Shown here piece by piece: positions 1 to 7,301 of a stretch of DNA of 64,000 bases (positions are counted from its first letter, which is position 1; the number at the start of each line of letters is the position of its first letter). A program made the translations under genes and the position numbers. This DNA is from Cedecea neteri (GTDB lineage: Bacteria; Pseudomonadota; Gammaproteobacteria; Enterobacterales; Enterobacteriaceae). The DNA is taken from positions 4,216,001-4,280,000 of the forward strand of contig NZ_CP009458.1 in NCBI RefSeq assembly GCF_000758305.1, given 5' to 3'. A model generated the notes under the pieces. It was not told the origin of the DNA. It did not search any database and was given only the letters and a program-made list of their open reading frames with translations.

Positions 1-1
1 G

Positions 2-712
2 GAGCACCTCCGTGCTTCCAAAGAGAAACCCGCGCTTTGCATTGTCGGGGAGCCAACCGAAATGCGCCCGGTTTACGGGCACAAAGGGAAAATCGCCATG
101 CGTTGCGAGGTGCACGGCCATGCCTGCCACTCTGCCTATGCGCCACAAGGCGTGAACGCCATTGAATATGCCGCCCGGCTTATCGGCAAACTGGGAGAAG
201 TTCGCGAGACGCTGACCCAAAAAACGGATGCCCGCTTTGATCCCCCCTTCAGCACGCTTCAGGTTGGCACCATTCACGGCGGCAGCGCGCTGAACATTGT
301 GCCGCAGGAATGCCAGTTTGATTTTGAAATCCGATACCTGCCGGGCGTCGAAGCCACGGCGGCGATCGCCGACATTCAGGGCTATGCGCAGCAAAACCTG
401 GTGCCCGCCATGCAAAGTGTTTCCCCGGCAAGCGCTATCCGGTTTACTCCTCTGAGCCACTACCCCGGCCTGCTGACGGACGCGCAGTCTGAATTTGCCG
501 GATGGCTGGCGCAGTGGTGCGGCAGCGCTGATTTCAGCACCGTGGCGTTTGGCACCGAAGGCGGGCTTTTTGACGAAGCCGGGATCGCCACGCTGATTTG
601 TGGCCCCGGCAGCATGGAACAGGGGCATAAGCCCGATGAGTTTGTTGCCGAAGAGCAACTGCAAAAGTGCATGGCGATGCTGGAGAACCTGCGCCAGTGG
701 ATGAGCGCCTGA
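2..712 (+). CDS. argE: Acetylornithine deacetylase-like M20 peptidase, 3' part
   Basis: The window opens inside this gene; 236 C-terminal residues are visible. M20 metallohydrolases of the ArgE type hydrolyse N-acetylornithine to ornithine in arginine synthesis, in the cytoplasm. The sequence shows a VGEPTEM motif at the start of the visible part, an internal dimerisation (lid) domain, a GTEGG motif, and near the end GPGSMEQGHKPDEF, where the His is a metal ligand typical of ArgE. The metal-binding N-terminal half lies outside the window. It could instead be a paralogous M20 amidohydrolase, so the exact substrate is inferred. The next gene is convergent, with a small GCGCGC hairpin between the two stop codons. 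Confidence 0.8.
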   Translation, partial: EHLRASKEKPALCIVGEPTEMRPVYGHKGKIAMRCEVHGHACHSAYAPQGVNAIEYAARLIGKLGEVRETLTQKTDARFDPPFSTLQVGTIHGGSALNIVPQECQFDFEIRYLPGVEATAAIADIQGYAQQNLVPAMQSVSPASAIRFTPLSHYPGLLTDAQSEFAGWLAQWCGSADFSTVAFGTEGGLFDEAGIATLICGPGSMEQGHKPDEFVAEEQLQKCMAMLENLRQWMSA

Positions 713-734
713 TCGCTAAAAAGCGCGCCTGTAT

Positions 735-1130
735 TTAGCGCGCGAACCGCTTTTTCGCCGCCTCAGTCACTGGCGTGTACAGTGAAATCAGCGTGCCTTC
801 CGGGTCACGAAATTGCATGTTACGGTTGCCCCACGGCATCTCTTTGGGCTCGTGTACCATCTCGACGTGGCCGTTTAAACGCGCAAACTCCGCGTCCACA
901 TCTTCCACCCTAAACTCCAGAATGACCGAGCGGTTGCTGGCAGGCTCCGCGCTTCCCGCTTTAAAGAGCGGGACGGTTTCCGCGCTTCCTATGGCGATAA
1001 CCCCCACCGGCGTGATAATTTCGGCGAAAACCGGGGCCAGCCAGTCGGCTCGAGCGCCGGTCACCTGTTCATAAAACGGCACCATTTGCTGCATGTTTTG
1101 CACAATCAGACGGACAGACACAAATTTCAT
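735..1130 (-). CDS. VOC-family (glyoxalase/bleomycin-resistance fold) protein
   Basis: A 131-residue single-VOC-domain protein. The start at 1130 is chosen because AAGGAG lies just upstream; a longer reading frame exists but has no ribosome site. It begins FVSVRLIVQNM, the usual first strand of a VOC half-domain, and ends with DPEGTLISLY, the usual last strand, giving two beta-alpha-beta-beta-beta repeats. Such proteins form dimers that bind or modify small molecules; the substrate cannot be read from sequence. It is divergent from the WYL regulator at 1221 with 90 bp between them, so that regulator may control it (inference). Confidence 0.75.
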   Translation of the reverse strand: MKFVSVRLIVQNMQQMVPFYEQVTGARADWLAPVFAEIITPVGVIAIGSAETVPLFKAGSAEPASNRSVILEFRVEDVDAEFARLNGHVEMVHEPKEMPWGNRNMQFRDPEGTLISLYTPVTEAAKKRFAR

Positions 1131-1220
1131 TGATGATCTCCTTATGGGCGGCGAACGGCGCGGCCCTGAAGGCATCATCTTCCAGGCATGCTGCCAGCGT
1201 GGTGGCAACAGGATATAAAA

Positions 1221-1904
1221 ATGCGGCGAGCAGACAGATTATTTCAGTTGATCCAGATCCTCAGGCGCGCCTCTCGCCCTGTCACCGCCGCGCGCCTTGC
1301 CGAAGAGCTGGAGGTATCAAAACGCACGGTTTACCGGGATATCGCCGACCTGGCCGGGCAGCGGGTGCCGGTGGAGGGAGAAGCCGGGAGCGGGTACACC
1401 CTCAGCGCGGACTACGACATGCCCGCCCTGATGTTCACCCCCGATGAGCTGGAAGCCCTGCTGTTAGGCGCGGAGTTTGTCAGCAGGTTGCCGGACGCGA
1501 CGCTCGCCAATAACGCCCAGGATGTGCTGACGAAAATCCTGTCGGCCCTGCCGGAAAGGCTGGCGCGGACTGTCACAAGTTCAGCGGTGGCGATCAGGCC
1601 GGATATCGTGCCAGCGCAGCAACCCGATACTCGCCTTATCAGAGCCGCCATTCGGCAAGGTAAAAAGTTGCGGCTCCGCTACCGGGCAGTCAAGGATGAA
1701 ATGTCTGTAAGGGTTGTCTGGCCGGTTGTGCTGGGCTATGACCTTGAGCGCTGTTTACTTATTGCCTGGTGCGAAACCAGAAATGATTTTCGCCACTTCC
1801 GCGCCGACCGCATTGAGGAAATAACTATGCTGGAGGAGAAAATACCGTTAGCGGCAGACGCGCTGAAAGAAAACTGGCGGCGCTGGCGGGAGGAGAATAA
1901 ATAA
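1221..1904 (+). CDS. YafY-type HTH-WYL transcriptional regulator
   Basis: A 227-residue regulator. Residues 1-60 form an HTH_11 winged helix containing SKRTVYRDIADL, and roughly residues 130-205 form a WYL domain (KLRLRYRAVKDE, then LLIAWCETRNDFRHFRADRI). WYL regulators sense nucleotides or nucleic acids or other small ligands. The internal ATG at 1221 (MRRADRLF) fits the family N-terminus better than the upstream in-frame ATG at 1188. It is divergently placed from the VOC gene, a common arrangement for such pairs. The target genes are not known. Confidence 0.75.
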   Translation: MRRADRLFQLIQILRRASRPVTAARLAEELEVSKRTVYRDIADLAGQRVPVEGEAGSGYTLSADYDMPALMFTPDELEALLLGAEFVSRLPDATLANNAQDVLTKILSALPERLARTVTSSAVAIRPDIVPAQQPDTRLIRAAIRQGKKLRLRYRAVKDEMSVRVVWPVVLGYDLERCLLIAWCETRNDFRHFRADRIEEITMLEEKIPLAADALKENWRRWREENK

Positions 1905-2155
1905 AGGTGATTGTTATCGATAATGTAATTGTTGCATTCCGTGGTTTTATTTTAAAGGCCGTGTCGCAGTTTTCTATATTAGCAGATTTTTAAGCACTGT
2001 GTTTTTGTCCAGCAAGGTATAATGTTCCGGCAGGTAAGGTTTTAACGTCAGAGGTGAGTAATATTCCCCGAAGCATAAATGATTAAATAACGCGACATAG
2101 AGGTGTCTCACCACCTTTATGCCGCTAACCACAGGCAACTAAAGAGGAGTTGAAT

Positions 2156-2596
2156 ATGGCTGCGAAGGATTTTAAGCCAGAAGTATCTATTTCCAAAACG
2201 AATTCAAACAAACCTGAAACTAAGGCTGAAGTTTGCGATTCGGTGCGCAATAAATCAGATAAAGGTTTGCCGGAAGCCCCGCTTTCCCGCGCTGAGTTCT
2301 ATGACCGGGTGCGGTATGACTATCTGCCGCTCCAGGGCGAATGGATTTCACAGGCGGGCTTTACGCCAGGGATGCCGATAAAAATCAGAGTGATGCCCGA
2401 CTGTATTGTGATCACCACCCAGAACAGCCGCGAGCTGTGGGGCTGTGCCGAAGGGTTGAGCGTCACGCATTTCAACAAGAAGAAGATGAACCAGTGGATC
2501 AAGGATTTTCCAGGGGCACTGAACGATACCGGCGATATCCCGGTCATCAGACGGGAGTCTCCCCGCTATGACTGCCTGAAGCGGGGCAAGAGCTGA
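2156..2596 (+). CDS. SymE-like toxin-family protein
   Basis: A 146-residue protein whose C-terminal half carries the SymE/AbrB-like signature: LQGEWISQAGFTPGMPIKI followed by CIVIT. SymE proteins in E. coli are SOS-induced nucleoid-associated toxins kept silent by the antisense RNA SymR. The start ATG at 2156 has AGAGGAG seven bases upstream; an in-frame TTG at 2150 is less likely. Residues 1-50 are low-complexity, Lys/Ser/Glu rich and not conserved in the family. The gene sits at the distal end of the CDI array, convergent with its last immunity gene. I could not identify a SymR-type antisense promoter by eye. Confidence 0.65.
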   Translation: MAAKDFKPEVSISKTNSNKPETKAEVCDSVRNKSDKGLPEAPLSRAEFYDRVRYDYLPLQGEWISQAGFTPGMPIKIRVMPDCIVITTQNSRELWGCAEGLSVTHFNKKKMNQWIKDFPGALNDTGDIPVIRRESPRYDCLKRGKS

Positions 2597-2607
2597 GGTT
2601 TAATGTG

Positions 2608-2636
2608 AAAATCCCGGCTTTTTAAAGGCGGGGATT
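2608..2636. terminator. Bidirectional terminator between symE-like gene and CDI array
   Basis: The stem AATCCC/GGGATT is extended inward by GC..T/A..GC pairs, with T-rich flanks on both sides. It lies between two convergent genes and closes both the symE-like gene and the CDI array. Confidence 0.6.
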
Positions 2637-2668
2637 AAGTCAGATTCAAGAACCTAAAAGAGGAATTA

Positions 2669-2965
2669 TTATTTCAGTATATAATCGAATTTTTCGTCCC
2701 AGTTAAATTTTAGATCTTGCTGTTTAGTTCTTTCAAAAACATGAATTATTTTATTAAAATACTCCCCAAGGGATTTTTTCGACAACTCAGAATCTAACCA
2801 AATTATTTTTACTGGTCTTTCTACGTCAGAACTAAGAGTGTCCCACAATGCATCGAGATTTTTACCATAGTAAGGGCCAAAATATAACAATTCAGACATG
2901 ACATGATGGAAATCTGCTTCCGTTAGAATGTTTGAACCATCCAAAATTACCTCACCAGTTCTCAT
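2669..2965 (-). CDS. Barstar-family immunity protein (M13)
   Basis: A 98-residue protein with the barstar signature: VILDGSNI near the N-terminus, FGPYYGKNLDALWD in the middle and VKIIWLDSELS after it. Barstars bind and block barnase-type ribonucleases in the cytoplasm. The ATG at 2965 overlaps the TGA of the preceding toxin remnant as ATGA; an in-frame TTG six bases upstream is an alternative. The remnant just upstream keeps a barnase-like C-terminal end, so this is the immunity half of an old barnase/barstar CDI module. It is the last gene of the array. Confidence 0.85.
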   Translation of the reverse strand: MRTGEVILDGSNILTEADFHHVMSELLYFGPYYGKNLDALWDTLSSDVERPVKIIWLDSELSKKSLGEYFNKIIHVFERTKQQDLKFNWDEKFDYILK

Positions 2966-3099
2966 TTCCAATTACCTGTTGAAGTTGCATTTTTATAATG
3001 GTCTGTTGTTATGTAAAGCTTACCATCATTTGAATACAATAATCTGGTTACAGCTTGATTAGTTCTTAACATAGTGTTGTTTATCCATATATTACCGCC
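2962..3099 (-). pseudogene. Barnase-like toxin C-terminal remnant (M13)
   Basis: A 45-codon reading frame without a start, joined out of frame to a cdiA pretoxin fragment. It contains RLLYSNDGKLYITTDHYK, which resembles the barnase end (RILYSSDWLIYKTTDHYQ), including the His that is catalytic in barnase (His102). The stop codon overlaps the barstar start. The N-terminal part with the other catalytic residues is missing, so it cannot be an active RNase. The barstar gene next door supports the family call. Confidence 0.7.
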
Positions 3100-3311
3100 T
3101 GCGCACCCGCCACCACGTCCGCCGTACTGTTGCCTGCCAGGCCACCCGCCAGCCCTGCCGCCAGGGTGCTCAGCGCGCTGATAGTCTGCTTCTGCTCTTC
3201 ACTAAGGTCTTCCCGCTTTATCCCCGGGTACATCTGCTGCGCGAGGAATTCCGCAGTGGTCGCCCCCGCCGCGCCTGATAGCGCATTATTGCCTTGTGTT
3301 GTTATTAGTGG
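3081..3311 (-). pseudogene. cdiA pretoxin fragment without VENN (M12/M13 junction)
   Basis: The frame opens directly after the stop of the M12 immunity gene and encodes the type-A pretoxin segment (NNALSGAAGATTAEFL, YPGIKREDLSEEQ, DVVAGAQA). It then runs into the barnase remnant in the wrong frame and stops at TAA. The VENN motif that usually marks the toxin boundary is absent because the join is upstream of it. The same junction sequence (CTAATAACAACACAAGGC, except for flanking bases) follows the M1 immunity gene near 14650. Confidence 0.8.
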
Positions 3312-3803
3312 TTATCGCTGTGAGTTATCATTATTTTCTGGATACTCTTCACTAAAAAATCTGTAAGTTGCCTCCAGCATTTCCGCATAAAATGGATCAG
3401 CAGAAATCTCTTTATATCTAGTATAAATTTTTGAGATTAAATCATCAGAGAACTCTATTCTAAATGGTGTTCCGCTATATTGAACCAAACCATCCATTGC
3501 TATGCCTAAAACTGGAGCCGACATATGTAACACATGCTCTTCAACATACTGTAGTGCATACTCTTTGTTGAGTTCAAAAAGATGCATTAGACAAAGTGAA
3601 TCCAAATAAATATCACCCACCCCTTCTGTCAAAATTATTTCCTTACAGAACCCCTCGCATTCAATTGCATCATGAAAATGCAACTCTGCTAATGCACTAG
3701 CAGCCTCATCTGGTGGATTGTCAAATGAATTTATATCTGCACAACCATATTTTATATAGTTATCGAGTTCTAAAATTAACTTATCTCTTGATTTTTTTGA
3801 CAT
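3312..3803 (-). CDS. Displaced immunity protein, paralogue of M1 immunity (M12)
   Basis: A 163-residue soluble protein clearly paralogous to the immunity gene at 14677-15165: both share FSDDLISKIYTRYKEISADP near the C-terminus and end EYPENN/AYPENN followed by NSQR. The ATG at 3803 has AAGGA seven bases upstream, so it can be translated alone. However, its frame is also open into the upstream toxin with no stop between them. The fold and target are not recognised; the immunity role is inferred from position and from the paralogue following a cdiA-CT. Confidence 0.7.
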   Translation of the reverse strand: MSKKSRDKLILELDNYIKYGCADINSFDNPPDEAASALAELHFHDAIECEGFCKEIILTEGVGDIYLDSLCLMHLFELNKEYALQYVEEHVLHMSAPVLGIAMDGLVQYSGTPFRIEFSDDLISKIYTRYKEISADPFYAEMLEATYRFFSEEYPENNDNSQR

Positions 3804-4274
3804 GATTTTATCCTTAAACGTTCCCGTAGTAACGGTAGCTAAACGTTTTTCCCCGCTAGGTAAAACTCTCCATACTGCATTTATCCTTACTGAACCATTT
3901 GTACCTTTAAGGACATGTGCATCGCCGCTCACCATAGTTACATATAGTTTACCATTTGCATCAGGCAACATCTTAATACCGTTTTCCATCCGAGCAACTT
4001 TTTGAATTATTTTTACCGTCGCTCCAGATACAATAGTATTGCCGCCGATATCCCCCAACACTTTCCCTTGCAAAGATCCAACCATTTGTCCTGCAAGTTC
4101 TGGGTTATTCACTAACGCATAGTCATATAGCTGATTCCACTCAGCAACAGAGATTTTAATTGCATCGTAGGTTTTATCATAGTTCCAGATGGCACTTGCG
4201 AGGTCAGCAATGGTATCCATAGGATGTAGAATAGTGTTGACGGCGCCTTCTAAGCTTTCTGATACTCCGTCTCC
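3804..4274 (-). pseudogene. cdiA-CT toxin fragment fused in frame to its immunity gene (M12)
   Basis: It starts at a sharp junction (GACGGAGTATCAGAAAG, shared with M1 near 15950), preceded by an in-frame TAA. It encodes LEGAVNTILHPMDTIADL and then a C-terminal block ending GTNGSVRINAVWRVLP and RLATVTTGTF. Unlike M1 there is no stop before the immunity ATG, so toxin and immunity form one continuous frame. M1 has about 115 extra codons before the GSVR block. The GPxGS..VNAVW..xxRLxT pattern recalls the terminal strands of small RNase toxins, but I do not claim a family. Confidence 0.6.
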
Positions 4275-4280
4275 TTATAG

Positions 4281-4406
4281 CTATCTCTCTCTCAGCGCCG
4301 CCAGATAGACATCACGCTCTTTCTGCGAGGCGTTTTCTCCCGACGTGTGCAGGCCCGGATTGTTTTTAACGTAAAAACCTAGCCTCTGCGTCCAGGATTT
4401 TTTAGT
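4281..4406 (-). pseudogene. Unassigned coding remnant in CDI array (M11)
   Basis: A 41-codon open stretch between stops, reading TKKSWTQRLGFYVKNNPGLH and then TSGENASQKERDVYLAALRE. Its composition looks like genuine protein rather than noise. It lacks a start codon and lies between the M10 immunity gene and the M12 junction, so it is probably the 3' end of another lost toxin or immunity gene. I do not recognise the family. Confidence 0.4.
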
Positions 4407-4435
4407 TTAGCGATTCGGGAACCTACTTTTTATCA

Positions 4436-4771
4436 CTAACAAATCGATTGATAACGTTCATCCTGTTTCATTAAAGGCAAGATATCTTCTTCCCATAAAC
4501 GATGTTGAATCACCTGACCCTCTGTTGGATCAACTTGACTATCCAAATATTTTTTTACAGCATTAATGACAAAATTAAAATCAGTCTTGCTTAAATTACA
4601 AAAATTTAGCTGATCCAAGACTGACATCTCTGTTATCGATTCATGAATATTTATATATTCTCCTTTCAATACTTCATCAAGAAGTATTTCTATAGCATCA
4701 GACGCCCCCCTATTTAAAGTTACATACAACTCTTTATCCTTAGAGCATCCAATAAAAAAAGTAGCACCCAT
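4436..4771 (-). CDS. Displaced immunity protein, paralogue of M8 immunity (M10)
   Basis: A 111-residue protein paralogous to the immunity gene at 5387-5731; both contain LNRxASxAxExLxD and a DQxNFxxL segment and end QDxRY. The upstream scar at 4774-4815 encodes the final residues of the same toxin family as M8 (NQQDKIIIMR here, SQQDKIIILR in M8), so toxin type and immunity type agree. GAGG lies seven bases before the ATG. It is presumed to be a soluble cytoplasmic nuclease inhibitor. Confidence 0.7.
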   Translation of the reverse strand: MGATFFIGCSKDKELYVTLNRGASDAIEILLDEVLKGEYINIHESITEMSVLDQLNFCNLSKTDFNFVINAVKKYLDSQVDPTEGQVIQHRLWEEDILPLMKQDERYQSIC

Positions 4772-4773
4772 AA

Positions 4774-4815
4774 TTACCTCATAATAATGATTTTATCTTG
4801 CTGATTTTTATGCAA
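4774..4815 (-). pseudogene. 3' scar of a CdiA_C-like toxin (M10)
   Basis: Thirteen codons (LHKNQQDKIIIMR) plus stop, placed two bases upstream of the M10 immunity ATG. They match the C-terminus of the M8 toxin closely. Everything upstream of this toxin has been lost; only the end carrying the immunity ribosome site remains. Confidence 0.7.
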
Positions 4816-4847
4816 CCTTTAACAAGGTTCAATAAAAAATGAATCAA

Positions 4848-5338
4848 TTACTCCTCTAAATAATACACCCCACGAGAGCCTTCAAGTGAGGCATACATAT
4901 TCATGGCTTCCTGCCCCTCTGCTATGTACTCTATATCAATGGGTTCAGGAGGAAAACTTGGATTATTAAAATCTCCTTGTAAGAATTCTTTATATTGCTC
5001 AAGAATATAAATCAACTGCTCTACAATAAGGATAACCCTTTGCTCTTTAACGTATTCACAGGCAATAAAAACAAAATCATTTGTTACCATTACCCAATGA
5101 GAATTACCTATACCAAAAAGCCATCTGGTGCTATGCTGGATTCTAGGTTAGTTACATTATCAATCCAAATATCAATAGAGTTTAGATAGAATTGAATGTC
5201 ATCATATAACCAGCCTGCTAACTCTCAGGAACCATAGCACAAAGTGGTTTTATCTGTTGATAACCATAATTTTTTACCTACTGGTGTAAAATCTTTACTG
5301 TTATTGTTCCACCAGAAATTCATTCTGTCATTTAGCAT
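4848..5338 (-). pseudogene. Broken displaced immunity gene (M9)
   Basis: It begins with a good ATG at 5338 (AGGA upstream) and encodes MLNDRMNFWWNNN. It hits TGA at codon 38 (5225-5227), continues in the same frame as ELAGWLYDDIQFYLNSIDIW to about 5110, and then needs a one-base shift near a run of five T to continue as FGIGNSHWVMVTNDFVFIAC to the stop at 4848. The joined product would be about 163 residues, the usual size for these immunity proteins. The stop could come from a Trp codon (TGG to TGA). The 80-codon frame with ATG at 5090 is therefore probably the tail of this gene rather than a separate one. Confidence 0.6.
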
Positions 5339-5390
5339 TAGTATTCCTACTAACTGAGAAGGTAAGATGACTAAGAGACACCTCAACTAG
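5328..5390 (-). pseudogene. 3' toxin scar (M9)
   Basis: Twenty codons (LVEVSLSHLTFSVSRNTNAK) plus a TGA that lies ten bases inside the M9 immunity frame. It has the same layout as the other scars: a toxin end overlapping the immunity start, with no toxin body left. The toxin type is not recognised. Confidence 0.5.
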
Positions 5391-5731
5391 GCATTAGGAT
5401 CCTCGTAACGCTTATCTTGTTTTATTAAAGGCTCAATTTCGTTGTTCCATACTACTTTTTGAAATAATTGTGCTTCTGTCGGCTCGATTATTTCTATTAA
5501 ATAATTACGAATTGCCTTTATTGCTATGTTGAAATATTTTTTCTCTAGATCATAAAAATTAATTTGATCAAGAAAATAAACTTCCATTATTGTTTCATAA
5601 AGAGTGGGGTATTTTGTATTTAATGCCTTATCAAATAACACCTCCAAAGCTCCTGATGCACTTCTGTTTAACACAACACTTAAATTATCGCCACTATTTT
5701 TACTATAGCCAACACCAATATATAAACCCAT
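5387..5731 (-). CDS. Displaced immunity protein (M8)
   Basis: A 114-residue soluble protein two bases after the stop of the M8 toxin, with GAGG five to six bases before its ATG. It is paralogous to the M10 immunity protein. AT-rich relative to the flanking cdiA fragments, as is usual for CDI cargo. It should neutralise the CdiA_C-like nuclease encoded just upstream (inference from position and from the matching M10 pair). Confidence 0.75.
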   Translation of the reverse strand: MGLYIGVGYSKNSGDNLSVVLNRSASGALEVLFDKALNTKYPTLYETIMEVYFLDQINFYDLEKKYFNIAIKAIRNYLIEIIEPTEAQLFQKVVWNNEIEPLIKQDKRYEDPNA

Positions 5732-5733
5732 GA

Positions 5734-6246
5734 TTACCTCAATATAATAATTTTATCCTGTTGTGATTTTGGAAGTGTTTTAACATAACCCATAAATATC
5801 TGTTGATTCTTGGGTGTTAACACACTGAAATCAACCAGAACTATATCTGCCTTATTTAAATGTTTAATGATTTGATCTTGACCAGGAGGAAGCGCCCCGG
5901 CTTCTCTCGAAACCGTCATGTTTTTTTCATAGAACTTGTTAATACCATCTATTTCCACTTGTTTTAGATTTTTTGTTGTATACATCAAATCAACTGTTTT
6001 ACCTTTGTTCGGCCCAGTTGTGATAACAAAATCCGCATTTGCTGTACCAACGGTTCCTTCTGGTAGCCTTTCCATTTTACCCAATGAGGTTTCCAATCTT
6101 GCAGCTGCCTCTGCTGGATTATATTTTCCGTTGCCTAATGCATCTTTAGTATTAAGTCGGCTATGACCTTCAAGTGGTGTGACATTAACTTTTACTTCGT
6201 GAATGCCATCTATGTTCTTAACCAACTGATTCGTTGTATCCGGCAA
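5734..6246 (-). pseudogene. CdiA_C-like nuclease toxin domain (M8)
   Basis: About 170 residues that end PKSQQDKIIILR. The C-terminal part has ADFVITTGPNKGKTVDLMYT and later ADIVLVDFSVLTPKNQQIF. This resembles CDI toxins of the CdiA_C tRNA-nuclease group, whose PD-(D/E)XK-like core uses Asp and Lys residues in such strands (family knowledge, moderate confidence). The frame continues upstream into a run of seven A at 6264-6270, where it is one base out of register with the cdiA fragment. A TTG at 6246 is the only nearby start-like codon and has no clear ribosome site, so expression is doubtful. Confidence 0.65.
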
Positions 6247-6263
6247 ATGCTCAAGTTTCGGTA

Positions 6264-6647
6264 TTTTTTTGCCAGATACGGCGCCGCGCCGCCGGCAAGC
6301 GCCTTCGACAGGTCTCCACCCGCCAGCCCCTGCACCGCCGCCGTTGCCGCATGGATGCCCTGCTGAATGGCGCTCCCGGTGCCGTAAGGGGCCATTGCCG
6401 TGTTGTAGGCTTTATCCGCTATCTGTTCGGCCGTTGGCTCTTTATTCCCTTTGGCAATCAGTTCCGCTCTCGCCGCCTCCAGAGCCGCCGGGTCTTTTTT
6501 CGCCTTCAGGCCCGCGATATCCCCCTGCGTCCGCGCGATATCAGCCGCTTGGTTCCCGATTTCCGAGATAAGCTGCGCTTCCTGCAACCGCTTCTGCTCT
6601 TTCTCTTTGTCGAAGATAGGGCTCAGTGTCTGGTTAGTTAATAAAAA
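6264..6647 (-). pseudogene. cdiA pretoxin fragment joined to M8 toxin
   Basis: It starts after the Imm31-type gene with NQTLSPIFDKEKEQKRLQ and follows the cdiA pretoxin sequence through GTGSAIQQ to GGAAPYLA (type-A allele). It then joins toxin sequence upstream of where VENN would lie. The join falls in an A7 tract: with seven A the cdiA frame runs on to a stop at 6210, while with eight A it would read straight into the toxin. It has no start codon of its own. Confidence 0.75.
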
Positions 6648-6865
6648 TCATCTTGTGTGAGCTGCTTCCCTGTCGGGATAACTTCATCTTTATCAAAGGA
6701 TAAAAGATATTCCTCGTCATAAAGTTTTATTGAGTACCCATAAAGTATCCCATCTTCTTCGCTGACTCCCATAACACCACCTTTTTTACCTGCATATTTC
6801 TTATTTTTTTCTTTGCAATCAGAGGATATTTTTACCTCTTGATAAAAACCAATTTTATTTTCCAT
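6638..6865 (-). CDS. Imm31-like immunity protein (M7)
   Basis: A 75-residue protein starting MENKIGFYQEVKI, chosen over an upstream ATG at 6904 because AAGGA lies nine bases before 6865 and the N-terminus then fits the family. The pattern KKGGVMGVSEEDGILYGYSI, then a PTG and a final DDFY, matches the Imm31 family (RKGAVLGISEEDG..., PTGE, REDFYD). Imm31 proteins are immunity factors of polymorphic toxin systems. Its toxin is reduced to a scar at 6948-7031. Confidence 0.7.
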   Translation of the reverse strand: MENKIGFYQEVKISSDCKEKNKKYAGKKGGVMGVSEEDGILYGYSIKLYDEEYLLSFDKDEVIPTGKQLTQDDFY

Positions 6866-6947
6866 AAATATGAATCCTTGGTTATTTATGTGTAATTCGT
6901 CCATCCAGAGATATATTTAAGTGAGAGCCATCTCTTGTTGCCCAACT

Positions 6948-7031
6948 CTATTGGGCTTTACCTTTGGGTGATAACTGAACATCCCATTCAAAAGCCTGTC
7001 CCGCTGTACGAGATGGGCCTTTTACTTCTGG
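6948..7031 (-). pseudogene. 3' toxin scar (M7)
   Basis: A 27-codon stretch (PEVKGPSRTAGQAFEWDVQL, then SPKGKAQ and stop) between the M6 immunity gene and the Imm31-like gene. It lacks a start and follows an in-frame TAA. It is the likely end of the toxin once paired with the Imm31-like protein; the catalytic type cannot be inferred from so little sequence. Confidence 0.45.
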
Positions 7032-7055
7032 TTAATAGCCATCGATAAAGATAGC

Positions 7056-7301
7056 TCATCTGTTAAGCAATCTTTTTCTATATGGAATATAATAAGACAA
7101 CCATATTAATGCCCCTAAAATAAAACCAATTACTGCCATTTTAAAAGCAATATACAATTGATGATTACCGAAAAAATCATTATACACTCCACTTCCCGGT
7201 AGCCATTGAAAAACAAGACTAATAAAAAACATAAAAACAGAAGCGACAGTGCAAGAATAGACTAGCAACATAGCTATCTTCCAAGTTGGTATTTTCATCA
7301 T
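7056..7301 (-). CDS. Small membrane immunity protein (M6)
   Basis: An 81-residue protein with two hydrophobic segments, about residues 8-32 and 50-71, ending in a basic tail (YRKRLLNR). Its ATG overlaps the TGA of the M6 toxin as ATGA, and GAGG lies about ten bases upstream inside the toxin end. A membrane-bound immunity protein suggests that the cognate toxin acts at the inner membrane, as for the E. coli EC93 CDI toxin (known case; inferred here). It is only loosely similar to the cdiI at 16580. Confidence 0.7.
   Translation of the reverse strand: MMKIPTWKIAMLLVYSCTVASVFMFFISLVFQWLPGSGVYNDFFGNHQLYIAFKMAVIGFILGALIWLSYYIPYRKRLLNR

Noticed and set aside
4848..5090. Independent 80-residue gene
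   Set aside because: Its frame continues upstream without a ribosome site and joins the preceding broken frame to make a protein of normal immunity size, so it is treated as part of the M9 pseudogene.
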